A DNA stretch of 38,013 nucleotides, taken from positions 1 through 38,013 of the forward strand of contig JABANN010000336.1 in NCBI GenBank assembly GCA_013115125.1, read 5' to 3'. Origin of the DNA: Perkinsus olseni. Lineage: Eukaryota; Perkinsozoa; Perkinsida. Positions 27,036 through 36,553 of this stretch are shown here, one piece after another (the first letter of the stretch is position 1; each line of letters opens with the position of its first letter). Made by a program: the position numbers and the translations under genes. The notes below the pieces were generated by a model. The model was not told the DNA's origin, made no database searches, and saw only the letters and a list, made by a program, of their open reading frames with translations.

Positions 27036-28468
27036 ATAGGTTGTGAGTAGAGCTATTAATCATATAAATAAATATGTATTATTGCATGCCTATATCTATA
27101 TATAGCACCAAGGCCATTGTTATACTATTATTACTTATATTTATATTATATATTTTACTATATATATTCATAGGTATACTATCTTAATATTAATTTAATA
27201 CTATATCTATATGCCTATATTATAATAATACTGGTTATGTATATGGATATTAGGTACTTTATCTAGGCATTAACTTATATTATACTCTATATCATATATG
27301 GTATTAATATTATATTGTTATATACTATATAGATTTATACAATACCTTAATATAATAACTAGATAAACCTATATATATACTTATTTAATATGTATTGGTA
27401 TTATGTAATAATATAGTAATATGATAGATAAAGAGATTACTAATAAATATATGTCCTTATTATATAATATTTAGTTATACCATATTGTTATATCATATTA
27501 ATATAGATTTATAATTAGATAGTTAATATATAAATAATAGAGTATATCTAGAGGGTATAAATAGTATATATATCTAAATATTACCTATACATAATTATGG
27601 CATTAAATATATATGGAGATATTATTAAGGATATATTATATACATTATGATAGATTATATTAACATAAAATATATATTAGATAATTATTAATGTTGGTAG
27701 GTCACCTTTTATATAATTATATACCTCTAAATATATATATATATTAGATTATTAATATCACTATTTATAATATTATAAGTTAGGTATTAATATTAAGTAT
27801 ATAATAATACTATAAATATTAATATCTATGGGTAATAATAAAGATATAATATATAAATACATACTCTATAGTATATTACTAATATTATAAGTATTAATAT
27901 AATACATAGTATATAGATTAAGATAAACTATAGTATATATTAAATAAAGTATTATGGATTGATATATTATCATATTGATAGTCTATAATTATATATATAT
28001 ATAATAATATGTATTAATTAATAATATAATCTAAGATAATATATATATTTATGACATTAATATTATAGGCATGTTATACCAGGATAACTATATATAATCC
28101 CTTTTACCATGATAATATAATATGGCTTATCCTATCCTTATTAATAGATAGTATGGTATATTGTATTATAAAATTATTATATTATTAATGGTTTATAAAG
28201 ACATATTACTTATTTATATATATAGTCTCCATAGATAAAGGTATATAATTATAATTATCTAGTTAGTATCTGGTGAGTATAATATATTTATAGGATATAG
28301 TAATTATATATATATTATATATTATAAAGGTAATAGTAAATATAATGATTAATATACTAATTAGACATATATAATCTAATATACATATTTTTATTATTAA
28401 TAGTAATATTTATATTATACCTAGGATTAATGGTTATATGGTTATAAGTTAATATATATTTATAATAA

Positions 28469-28511
28469 TAGCAGCACATTAAATATAATAATAATAGTAC
28501 TAGTGCTGCTA
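28469..28511. repeat. Hairpin, 9-bp arms
   Basis: Perfect inverted repeat TAGCAGCAC / GTGCTGCTA with a 25-nt loop. Confidence 0.83.
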
Positions 28512-28576
28512 AATAATATATATTTAATATCAGTATAACTATATAAATCTATAAAGTATTATTAATAATATATTAT

Positions 28577-28632
28577 TAGAGGGCATATTCTATATAAATA
28601 AATAATTATAATTACCTTAACTATGCCCTCTA
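28577..28632. repeat. Hairpin, 11-bp arms
   Basis: Perfect inverted repeat TAGAGGGCATA / TATGCCCTCTA with a 34-nt loop. It is the last hairpin before the gene island and has an arm core (GAGGGCAT) like that at 32151. Confidence 0.86.
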
Positions 28633-29138
28633 TATTTATATTTAATATTATAATATGATATATTACTAATGAGGGCATTATATTAATTATGATAGATTAC
28701 TACAAATATATACTTATAAATAGGTTATCATTATATTATATATTAACATATAGTATTGGTTATAATATTTCATATAAACTATATATATATAGTAATAATA
28801 ATAGTATATATAACCATAATATTACAATGATATCTATATACTTATAACAATACCATGATAAATTAATATAATAGTATATAACCATAAATATATATTACTA
28901 TGAGATATCCTTATTTTATTATATAGATCTAAACCATAGTATATTAATAACCAATAAACCTATAGAATAATATAATATTAGTGATATCCCTCTTATTATA
29001 TGGTATATATATAAATATATGATTAGTTATACATTATTATGGCATTATCATTATATAGTAAACCTAATATACTAATTTATATAGAATCCTGCATTTATAC
29101 TATGGTAATATATATTATATTTTATCAATACTGGCCAT

Positions 29139-29435
29139 ATGACTATAAATATAAATAATAAAATATATGGTTTAAATATGAATAATTATATTAAAAATAG
29201 ATATAGAATTTATGATATTCCATTATTAAAATATGATGAGATATTCAGATTTAATAATTATAAAGAATACATGAACTATACTATAATAGATTCAATAAAT
29301 AAACATATAAATTATATAAAAGATAGAGGACAAAGAAGAAATCATATACAAATTACTAATAACTATTTACAAAAAGAATATATTTATAGAAAATATATTA
29401 AAGCTTATGAATTATTTATTAGAAATATTAAATAA
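29139..29435 (+). CDS. 98-residue basic ORF of unknown function
   Basis: I do not recognise this protein. It runs 98 codons from ATG to TAA with no frameshift site in frame. It is hydrophilic, rich in Asn, Tyr, Ile and Lys, and strongly basic: about 18 Lys and Arg against 8 Asp and Glu. No transmembrane segment is visible. The C-terminal half has a basic stretch (KDRGQRRNH) followed by a likely helix (YLQKEYIYRKYIKAYELF), which would suit an RNA-binding or ribosomal protein, but that is inference. Codon use matches cob: Leu only TTA, Arg only AGA, no Cys, no AGG, no CCC. The frame is open upstream to about 29115, so a non-ATG start is possible. It lies about 0.7 kb upstream of cob on the same strand. 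Known myzozoan mitochondrial genomes encode only cob, cox1 and cox3, so a real gene here would be unexpected. A chance ORF is still possible at this base composition. Confidence 0.5.
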   Translation: MTININNKIYGLNMNNYIKNRYRIYDIPLLKYDEIFRFNNYKEYMNYTIIDSINKHINYIKDRGQRRNHIQITNNYLQKEYIYRKYIKAYELFIRNIK

Positions 29436-29584
29436 ATTATATTATAATAATAAAACATATAGTAAATAATATATTAGTATAACATATATAACATAATATT
29501 AAAAATATAATAATAAATCATACATTATAATAGTTAAATTCATAAATATAATAAAATGTATAATAAAATAAAATATAAAATATT

Positions 29585-29665
29585 AATCATAATGACGGGA
29601 TACATAAGATTATATATATTTTTAATTAAATATAAAATAATATATGATATCATTTGATTATATTA
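29585..29665 (+). ncRNA. Possible small-subunit rRNA fragment
   Basis: AATGACGGGATACATAAG at about 29591 resembles the SSU rRNA segment AATTGACGGGGGCCCGCACAAG. It is followed about 20 nt later by TTTTTAATTAAATATAAAA, which resembles the downstream GGTTTAATTCGATG-ACGCGAAAAA stretch. A GACGGG block is rare in this DNA. Myzozoan mitochondrial rRNAs are known to be fragmented, so a lone piece is expected. The match is short and imperfect, the spacing is about 5 nt too small, and boundaries are guesses. Confidence 0.3.
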
Positions 29666-30126
29666 AAGATTATATTATATAAAATTATTATAAATCATTA
29701 TGGATACTATATTATAAAATATGGATTATTATTACCTTAGGATTAACATATCATATTAATAGAGCCATATCAATAGAATAACATATAAATATAATAACAT
29801 AATATCAGTAATATCCACTATCTTAATATATATATATAGTAATACCTAACCTATTAATATTAATATAATTAGACTATTAATAGATAATAAATAATAATAT
29901 AAAATAATATATAGTGATATAATATAATAGATAACATTAAATATATAATATAATACAAGTTATAGTAAATATTAATCTTATATTAGACAATTATATATCA
30001 ATACAAACTATAATATAGATAATTAATAATAGTGAAATATATATAATTGATTAATAATATAATAATTGATAATATTAAATATAAAGTAATAGTACATATA
30101 AATAGAGAATATAGAATAATAAATTT
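29666..30126 (+). other. Leader region upstream of cob, no gene recognised
   Basis: A-rich sequence with many stops in all frames and no GC-bearing hairpin or CTATGGAGATA word. It has the same composition as cob and may be 5' untranslated sequence or hold further RNA fragments. I see no recognisable promoter. Confidence 0.35.
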
Positions 30127-31194
30127 ATATTAATAATTAAAGATAATATAATATTATATAATATTAATGATAGTATTAATTATTTATGAAATATAAGGTT
30201 ATATAATTATGGTAGTAATGATTGTACAAGTAGTAACTTAGGCATAATAATAAACTTATATATGAATATTAATAATGGTTATAAAGGTATAATATATATA
30301 ATCAAAGAAATATATTATAGGTTATATATTAAGATATATACATAATAATAATAGTACATTAATATATGTAGTAGTATATTTACATATTATTAGAAATTTA
30401 TATTACAAAACATATTATTATAACATATTAATATGATATTCTGGTATGATAATGTTATATCAATTAATAATAATTGGATTCATAGGTTATATATTAGGAT
30501 GGGGTCAATTATCATATTGGAGGTATAACAGTAATTATAAACTTAATATCTAGGTATTCCATATTTAATATTATTAATATCTAGGTAATTATTATATAAC
30601 AATTGTAACTATTAAAAGATTATATATAGTACATTTTATATTACCTATAATTTTAATATATGTAGAAATAATACATGTATATTATATTCATTATTTAATA
30701 AATAATAACATAGTAGAATATAATGTAAATAATAAAATAATATTCAACAATTATATATTAGTAAAAGATAATAATAGGCATAATATTTATATTAAATATT
30801 TTTATATTAGAATTAAATAATAATATATTTATAATAGCTGATAATGATAATTTAATAGAAATTAATATATTAGTAACACCAATACATATAATACCAGAAT
30901 GATATTATTTATACTGATATAGTATATTAAAATTATTACCAAATAAATATAGTGGTTTATATATTGTAGTAAATAGTATATCTATAATAAATATATTATC
31001 TGAATACAAAATAGTAATAAGTGAATATAAATAACTATAAAAATATAATATGATATAATCAAATAATACAATATATAAGTATGATATATATAGGTATACA
31101 ATTACCAATAATTGAATATATAAATTATGGTCGTTATATTATAATATTTAATATATTATTATTAATCATGTATTTATATCCTTATATAGAATAA
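30127..31194 (+). CDS. cob: Apocytochrome b, translated through programmed frameshifts
   Basis: Encodes the cytochrome b subunit of respiratory complex III, an inner-membrane protein that carries haems bL and bH. Visible motifs in order are NYLWNIG, VQVVTG, RYIHNNNST, VVYLHIIR, GYILGWGQLSYWG, RLYIVHFILP, LVTPIHIIPEWYYL and IGIQLPIIEY. Haem-ligand histidine codons lie at 30341, 30383, 30632 and 30674, giving the canonical 14-residue spacing in each pair. UGA is Trp, for example in PEW at 30894-30902. The frame is kept by +1 steps at in-frame AGGY (30196, 30319, 30521, 30552, 30583, 30776) and a +2 step at TAGGC (30239); each lands on a GGY glycine codon. One more +1 step near 31020-31035 has no AGG. 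With these steps the product is about 352 residues, usual for the family. There are no Cys codons, Leu is always TTA, and the stop is TAA. The start is uncertain: ATA 30127 is chosen because an in-frame TAG lies at 30112 and this gives a normal N-terminus. Confidence 0.93.
30196..30199 (+). other. cob recoding site 1, AGGT, +1
   Basis: In-frame AGG after the codons for LWNI. Skipping the A gives GGT (Gly) and joins to YIIMVVMIVQVVT, which matches the WNFGSLLGICLVIQIVT block of cytochrome b. Without the step the first transmembrane helix is lost. Confidence 0.85.
30239..30243 (+). other. cob recoding site 2, TAGGC, +2
   Basis: The in-frame codon after QVVT is TAG. Skipping TA gives GGC (Gly) and continues as IIINLYMN, restoring the conserved QxVTGI motif. 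A +2 advance to GGY is needed here, unlike the AGG sites. It implies that TAG is not a stop codon in this system. Confidence 0.75.
30319..30322 (+). other. cob recoding site 3, AGGT, +1
   Basis: In-frame AGG after IKEIYY. The shifted Gly continues as YILRYIH, matching the GWxLRYxHANGAS block that holds the first haem histidine. Confidence 0.88.
30521..30524 (+). other. cob recoding site 4, AGGT, +1
   Basis: In-frame AGG directly after QLSYW. The shifted Gly gives WGITVIINL, equal to the near-invariant WGATVITNL of cytochrome b. This is the clearest site in the gene. Confidence 0.92.
30552..30555 (+). other. cob recoding site 5, AGGT, +1
   Basis: In-frame AGG after INLIS. The shifted Gly continues as IPYL, matching NLxSAIPYIG. 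It lies exactly 31 nt after site 4. Confidence 0.9.
30583..30586 (+). other. cob recoding site 6, AGGT, +1
   Basis: In-frame AGG after LILLIS. The shifted Gly continues as NYYITIVTIKRLYIVHF, leading into the third haem histidine. It lies exactly 31 nt after site 5. Confidence 0.9.
30776..30779 (+). other. cob recoding site 7, AGGC, +1
   Basis: In-frame AGG after YILVKDN. The shifted Gly continues as IIFILNIFILEL and then ADNDNLIEINILVTP, the equivalent of the KDLLG to GDPDNF-NPLVTP block. Confidence 0.88.
31020..31035 (+). other. Unexplained +1 frame change in cob
   Basis: The frame carrying PEWYYL through IVISEY meets TAA at 31032. The conserved C-terminal block (NIIWYNQ, then IGIQLPIIEYINYG) lies in the +1 frame. 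The change must fall between about 31023 and 31033, since the new frame is closed just upstream. There is no AGG, TAGG or CCC here. Possibilities are a different slippery site at AAATAAC, a one-base sequencing error, or editing. Confidence 0.7.
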
Positions 31195-31303
31195 TCTAAA
31201 GCGACTATTTATAATATTCTTATTTATAGTATTAGGATATATTATTAAGATCTTATCCATAGATTACTATTTAGTATATAATTATATATATAAGGTATTG
31301 TAT

Positions 31304-31350
31304 GCCATCTGTATTAGTTTATTTATATTTATATTATATTTACAGATGGC
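31304..31350. repeat. Hairpin, 10-bp arms, first after cob
   Basis: Perfect inverted repeat GCCATCTGTA / TACAGATGGC with a 27-nt loop, 109 bases after the cob stop. It could mark the 3' end or a processing site of the cob transcript, but that is inference. Confidence 0.83.
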
Positions 31351-31387
31351 CAGGTCATATTTATTATTATAATCTCATTATCCCTAA

Positions 31388-31443
31388 CCCTTAGAATAAG
31401 GGAATATATAAATATATATATTATATTAATGTAAGGGCCCTTA
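31388..31443. repeat. Tight stem-loop and palindrome downstream of cob
   Basis: CCCTTA-GAA-TAAGGG (31388-31402) is a 6-bp stem with a 3-nt loop, unlike the wide-loop family. The perfect 12-base palindrome TAAGGGCCCTTA follows at 31432-31443 and repeats the same arm. Together they might act in transcript termination or processing. Confidence 0.6.
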
Positions 31444-31543
31444 TTAAAGGATATTATAGATCTATGGCATTAGATATTATTAAGTAAATATAGGTAATAT
31501 TATAATAGGATAATAGTTATTAATACAATATCAACAGGTAATA

Positions 31544-31596
31544 ATGGCCCTCTTTATATATATATTAGTGATATTAATAATATCACGGAGGGCCAT
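31544..31596. repeat. Double hairpin, nested
   Basis: Outer arms ATGGCCCTC / GAGGGCCAT (9 bp) enclose an inner perfect stem GTGATATT / AATATCAC (8 bp) with a 3-nt loop at 31568-31586. Confidence 0.83.
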
Positions 31597-32006
31597 ATAA
31601 GATAATATTAACTAGATGATACCTTAATCTATAGTTAACTATAGATATATTATATAATAATATCGGTATCATTAATCATATATTTAATATAATAATATAG
31701 GCATTTATATATCCTAGGCATTAGTATAATGATAATTACCTCATATATAGTATTATTACTATTGGCCCTATATAAATATCCTTATTTAAATAAAGACTAA
31801 TTAATATACTATTATATCTAGGTAATTAATATAATATAATCAATATTGTATAAATATATCATTAATAATACAATAAATAATAATTAATATATGTTATAAT
31901 ATAATCTATATATAATAAATTTACATAAAGTATTGATTACGATAAATTATATTATATGATAATATTTATATTAATCTATGGCGATGAAAGGGTTATTTTA
32001 ATCTAT

Positions 32007-32090
32007 GTAGTGCTGTATTAATAAATATAATATCCCAGGGCCCATAGACTATAATTATATATTAAATAAAGGGCCCTGTAACAGCACTAC
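32007..32090. repeat. Double hairpin, nested
   Basis: Outer arms GTAGTGCTGT / ACAGCACTAC (10 bp) enclose inner arms CAGGGCCC / GGGCCCTG (8 bp, 32036-32043 and 32071-32078). Two stems with unrelated sequences are stacked concentrically. Confidence 0.86.
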
Positions 32091-32150
32091 TAATATAATA
32101 TATAATATAATAAATATAAGCTGGTGTCATAATAAATAATATTATATTTA

Positions 32151-32214
32151 ATGCCCTCATATATAAATAATAATATACTATGGTTTAATACTAAATATAA
32201 TGTTATGAGGGCAT
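32151..32214. repeat. Hairpin, 11-bp arms
   Basis: Perfect inverted repeat ATGCCCTCATA / TATGAGGGCAT with a 42-nt loop. Confidence 0.86.
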
Positions 32215-33440
32215 ATAATAATAGATCCTTAATATTAAGTATTATATAATATAATTTATCTCTATGGTATTAATGTATTTATATTTATATTTATTTATCT
32301 AATAATATATTCTATGGATATATACCATAGATTACCTATTTATATAAGTATATATTAATATATCAACTATTAGTATATGGATTATATAGTAATATGTATT
32401 ATTAAATTATATATAATATTATATATCCTCATGTCCATATATAGTGTATTATATTATATAGTAATACTAGGATTATATTTATAGTTAAGTATATATTATT
32501 AATATTATATCTAAAGTTAGGTATTTATATATATCTATATAGCTTTATTACTATATTATATAATTACTAAGGTATACTATATATATACCCCTATAGATTT
32601 ATTAATATATATTAAATTATAAATAGACTCACTAGATTAATATATTATATTTATACCAATCAGATATTAATAATTAATAATAGAACTATAGGATATTAAG
32701 ATAAGTAATATTAGGTATAGATATTATTATATTTTATCTCTATAGATATATACTTACCTTTATACTCACTAGATTTATATAACCTTATTATTAGGATATT
32801 TATATATTTATTGATAGGTTTTATTAATATAATATTACTAATAGTAAACCTTGCTATACTATAATTATTAATATTATTAACCCCATCTAGGTTTATATAG
32901 AACTAGTTATTATATCTTAATCTATAGGTAATATAATATATAAATATATACAGTATCCCATAGTTATAACTATATATAATGGATCTTGTATCCTGGAGAT
33001 GATAATATAAATATACATTATATAATATAAACCACTATAAACTAGTAATACCATATTAATATCTAATAAATCTATTATGTTATATTATATTAATTATAGC
33101 ATCATATTATATTATAAGGTATTAATTATCTATAAATAATGATATATTATATAAATCTATTAATAAAGCCTATAATTATATATATCTAATATAAGGTATT
33201 TATATTATATAAACCTATAGAGATAAAGTATTAATAATAATATAATAATATCATACATACTAGTAATCTATGGTTATTGATATAGTAATTATATATTCCC
33301 TAGATATGGTATTATATCTTATAAGTATATATCTATAAATATATTATATTATATCATTATATATACTCTGGAGACTATTAATATTTATAGACTATATTAT
33401 ATTATTATCTAACTATATAAATACGAATATTAGGATTATA

Positions 33441-33538
33441 TGGTATTAATAGATAATTTATGATATAATGTTAGAAATATATAAAGAATATTATAACTAG
33501 AGAATAATATATATAAAAATAGATAATATCCTTATAAT
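33441..33538 (+). other. Short purine-skewed island
   Basis: A/G-rich + strand with no C for long stretches, ending at the hairpin at 33539. No gene recognised. Confidence 0.25.
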
Positions 33539-33597
33539 GCCCTCTCTTGATACTGAGATTATTAATAATATATATATCCTATAGATATAGAGAGGGC
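33539..33597. repeat. Hairpin, 9-bp arms
   Basis: Perfect inverted repeat GCCCTCTCT / AGAGAGGGC with a 41-nt loop. An open frame beginning inside the left arm is a by-product of this structure and the T-rich DNA after it. Confidence 0.83.
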
Positions 33598-33795
33598 CTA
33601 TTAATATATACTGTATTATTATTCTATCATTATATTATAGGATATGTTATCATTATAGATATTACATTATTATATATATTAAAATACAATATATATACAT
33701 TTTATCATATAATATTAGGTATCTATAGATAAGGTATTAGATATATATATATTAAATTATTAGAAGAATATATTCATGATTATACTTTAATATAG

Positions 33796-33915
33796 ATGTC
33801 TATGTTAGGTAGTAATAAACATATTATTATGTCTAAATCTATGATAAAGTTTATATCTAAAGATCTTATCATTAATCCTAATAATATTAATATAATTATA
33901 AAGTTCATATTATAA
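33796..33915 (+). CDS. Small candidate ORF, 39 residues
   Basis: ATG to TAA frame beginning MSMLGSNKHIIMSKSMIKF. It is Cys-free, Lys-rich and has no in-frame AGG; one Leu codon is CTT, unlike cob. The same frame is open upstream of an in-frame TAG at 33793 for about 20 more codons. TAG is followed by AT and not GGY, so the known recoding rule would not bridge it. It lies in a short purine-skewed island between two hairpins. No family is recognised; an RNA gene or chance would also explain it. Confidence 0.22.
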   Translation: MSMLGSNKHIIMSKSMIKFISKDLIINPNNINIIIKFIL

Positions 33916-33953
33916 ATTGATATATATTATATAGGTATACCAGTATCTATAGG

Positions 33954-34011
33954 GCACCATTACAATACTATTATATTAGATATATATTATATTTATAACT
34001 AGTAATGGTGC
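33954..34011. repeat. Hairpin, 10-bp arms
   Basis: Perfect inverted repeat GCACCATTAC / GTAATGGTGC with a 38-nt loop. Confidence 0.85.
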
Positions 34012-34074
34012 TATTATATTAGTATCTATGGAGAGGGATATAGTAATATTGATAATATAATCACTATTAATAGA

Positions 34075-34116
34075 ACCCCATGCATATACTTATTATTATT
34101 TATCAGGGCATGGGGT
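34075..34116. repeat. Hairpin, 9-bp arms
   Basis: Perfect inverted repeat ACCCCATGC / GCATGGGGT with a 24-nt loop. Confidence 0.83.
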
Positions 34117-35390
34117 ATATAATATATATAAATGATATTGGGTTAAATACTAATAAATAATATATATAATAATAAATAATCTATATAGTATAAATATAAT
34201 CTTAGGGCATGGTGTATAATAATAGTACTATTTATATAGATTAAGATAGATTATAATATTAATATTTAATAAAATACATTATTATATTAACTAGTAATAA
34301 CCCATACATAATAATTTATAGGGATATATATCAATATTATATACTTTATTAGATTATTAATTAATAGGCCATAATATAATATAATATCCTGTAGTTTATA
34401 AATCTAATAATAAGGTATCATATCAATATAAATATATAGTGTATCGATAATATAATATTATAATACTAAATACCATACCTTAGATATATATATAAATTAT
34501 ATTAGATAGATATTATTATATTATATTTGTTATACTATTAACACCTTGCATATTAAAATACATACTATAATAAATATGTAATGCAAGGTGTATATATTAT
34601 TGGATATATTTATTAAATAGAATATTATAGTACTTTCAATCTTATTAGATATATTTTATATCAACCTGTAATATAGTATATAATCTAGATATTAGTCCTT
34701 TAATTATATATAAACCTGGTTGGATAAAGTCTATATTATTATATAATACTAATAGGATATAATAGTGTAAATAATACCATAAATTACATCATATATATGA
34801 ATATTATAACTATATAATAATAACTTTATATTATATTAAGGATCAATATTACATTATACCATATCATAGTTAATATTATATTATTAAATAAGGATATAGA
34901 TACCCATATATTAGTAAAGTATATAATATATATATTATATAGTATGGGGTATATAGATTAACTTATAGATATTAATAAATATATAGTATAAATATTCCTA
35001 TAAAGATACCATATTATATATTTATACCTAGGTATATTATTATCTCTATTATCAGGTATCAATATTATCATATATTAAATATAAGCATATCTATTATAAT
35101 ACAATATCTTAAATATGGTCATATATATTATTATTAGATTTATAGTATAAAGATGGTATATTGGTATTATAATAATGAGGTATATGTGTATTTAAATTAA
35201 TATCTAAACCACTAGTAATTCCTTATATATATATATTTAATAATATAAATAGACTAATAATACCATCACTAATAATAAAGATATGATATAAATAATATAT
35301 ATTGGTATTTATCTTAACATATATATAAGGTGGGTATTTATTAATCTAAGGTACCTTAATCATGATAAATATATATAGTGATGGTATACA
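34117..35390. other. Non-coding A+T-rich stretch
   Basis: No gene seen; dispersed words and one hairpin at 34541. Confidence 0.5.
34541..34591. repeat. Hairpin, 11-bp arms
   Basis: Perfect inverted repeat ACACCTTGCAT / ATGCAAGGTGT with a 29-nt loop. Confidence 0.86.
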
Positions 35391-35645
35391 ATAACAGATA
35401 TTATATTCTATATTAAACTATTAATATATTCTTATTAATTTATTCTATTAAATATATTCACTATTCATATTCATATAAATATATCTATAATCATATAAAT
35501 TACTATTAATAATATCATATAAATATCTAATTCTATATAATTAATTCATTATAATTTCATAGATTATCTATAAATATTCAAATATTACTATTAAATCACT
35601 ATATTATCATTATTAAGATATTAGTATTTATTAAATATTAGTAAC
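35391..35645 (-). other. Skewed island, A/G-rich on the - strand
   Basis: The + strand has C and almost no G, so the - strand shows the same GAAAT and ATGAAT texture as the islands at 25430 and 26641. No open frame or rRNA core recognised. Confidence 0.33.
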
Positions 35646-35688
35646 ACAGCTAATAATATCTATATTTATATAGCCCCTTTATACTATA

Positions 35689-35735
35689 GCCACCTGTACA
35701 GTAATACCTAATAATTATATATAATAACAGGTGGC
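35689..35735. repeat. Hairpin, 9-bp arms
   Basis: Perfect inverted repeat GCCACCTGT / ACAGGTGGC with a 29-nt loop. Confidence 0.83.
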
Positions 35736-36074
35736 ATTAATAATATATATAGTAAAGGACAACACTTTATCTCTGGTTGGTATAATAACATATAATATAA
35801 TATAAGGTTTATAATACTATATATATCTATATAGATAAAAGGAAATTAAGGTATTAAACTAAGGTATGGTATAGTACTATTTATTAATATAAACATATTA
35901 TTATATTAACCTGATATTATTATATTTAGATTATTATGGTATGATATATTAAAATATAAGTTATTAGATAAACCACTAATACTAGATATATAAATAATAG
36001 TATATAAATAAAACTAAATTATTAATATAGAAGTTATAATAATAGGTTTGGTAATTATAATATTTAATGTATTA

Positions 36075-36122
36075 GGGCCCCATATAATTATATAATATTA
36101 AATATAGGTTTACTAGGGGCCC
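36075..36122. repeat. Hairpin, 7-bp all-GC arms
   Basis: Inverted repeat GGGCCCC / GGGGCCC with a 34-nt loop; each arm is also partly self-complementary. The most GC-dense arms in the window. Confidence 0.75.
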
Positions 36123-36495
36123 ATTAATAAGGTATATGATAGTATAATATTTAATAAGATATAATATATATAATAATATAAGCTTATTTAACTATTTTAT
36201 ATATATTTCTATATTACAATGTTAGTTATATTCCATTAGTCAGAATATATTATTAGGTTATATAGTATATTATATTATATGGATTATATATACATATTTA
36301 TATCTATATGGATATGTATTAGTATATAATAGGTCTTTATCAATATTTAGTATATCATATTTATATTTATAGTGATACCATATTTATTATATATTTATTA
36401 GTAAACTCTATAGATATAATTAATTATATTACTAATAGTATCTTAATAATACCCCTTATTCTATAATTATATATATTTATATTATTAATTCCTAA

Positions 36496-36553
36496 TAGAT
36501 GGCCCTTATTAATAAATAGGTAATTACTATAATATAGGCTATAGGGCCATCTA
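36496..36553. repeat. Hairpin, 11-bp arms
   Basis: Perfect inverted repeat TAGATGGCCCT / AGGGCCATCTA with a 36-nt loop; the last clear hairpin of the window. Confidence 0.86.

Larger units (their letters stand above)
27036..29110. other. Non-coding block before the gene island
   Basis: No gene seen. Dispersed words and two hairpins at 28469 and 28577. Confidence 0.55.
31195..33440. other. Non-coding block downstream of cob with hairpins
   Basis: No gene seen. Hairpins begin about 110 bases after the cob stop and are dense to 32214, including two nested ones. The dispersed words return here after being absent through the gene island. Confidence 0.55.

Noticed and set aside
30905-31108. 67-codon open frame on the - strand
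   Set aside because: Antisense to the conserved C-terminal part of cob.
33547-33732. 61-codon hydrophobic open frame, faintly like a cox3 helix pair
   Set aside because: It begins inside a hairpin arm, runs through T-rich spacer where any frame looks hydrophobic, and lacks the linked cox3 motifs.
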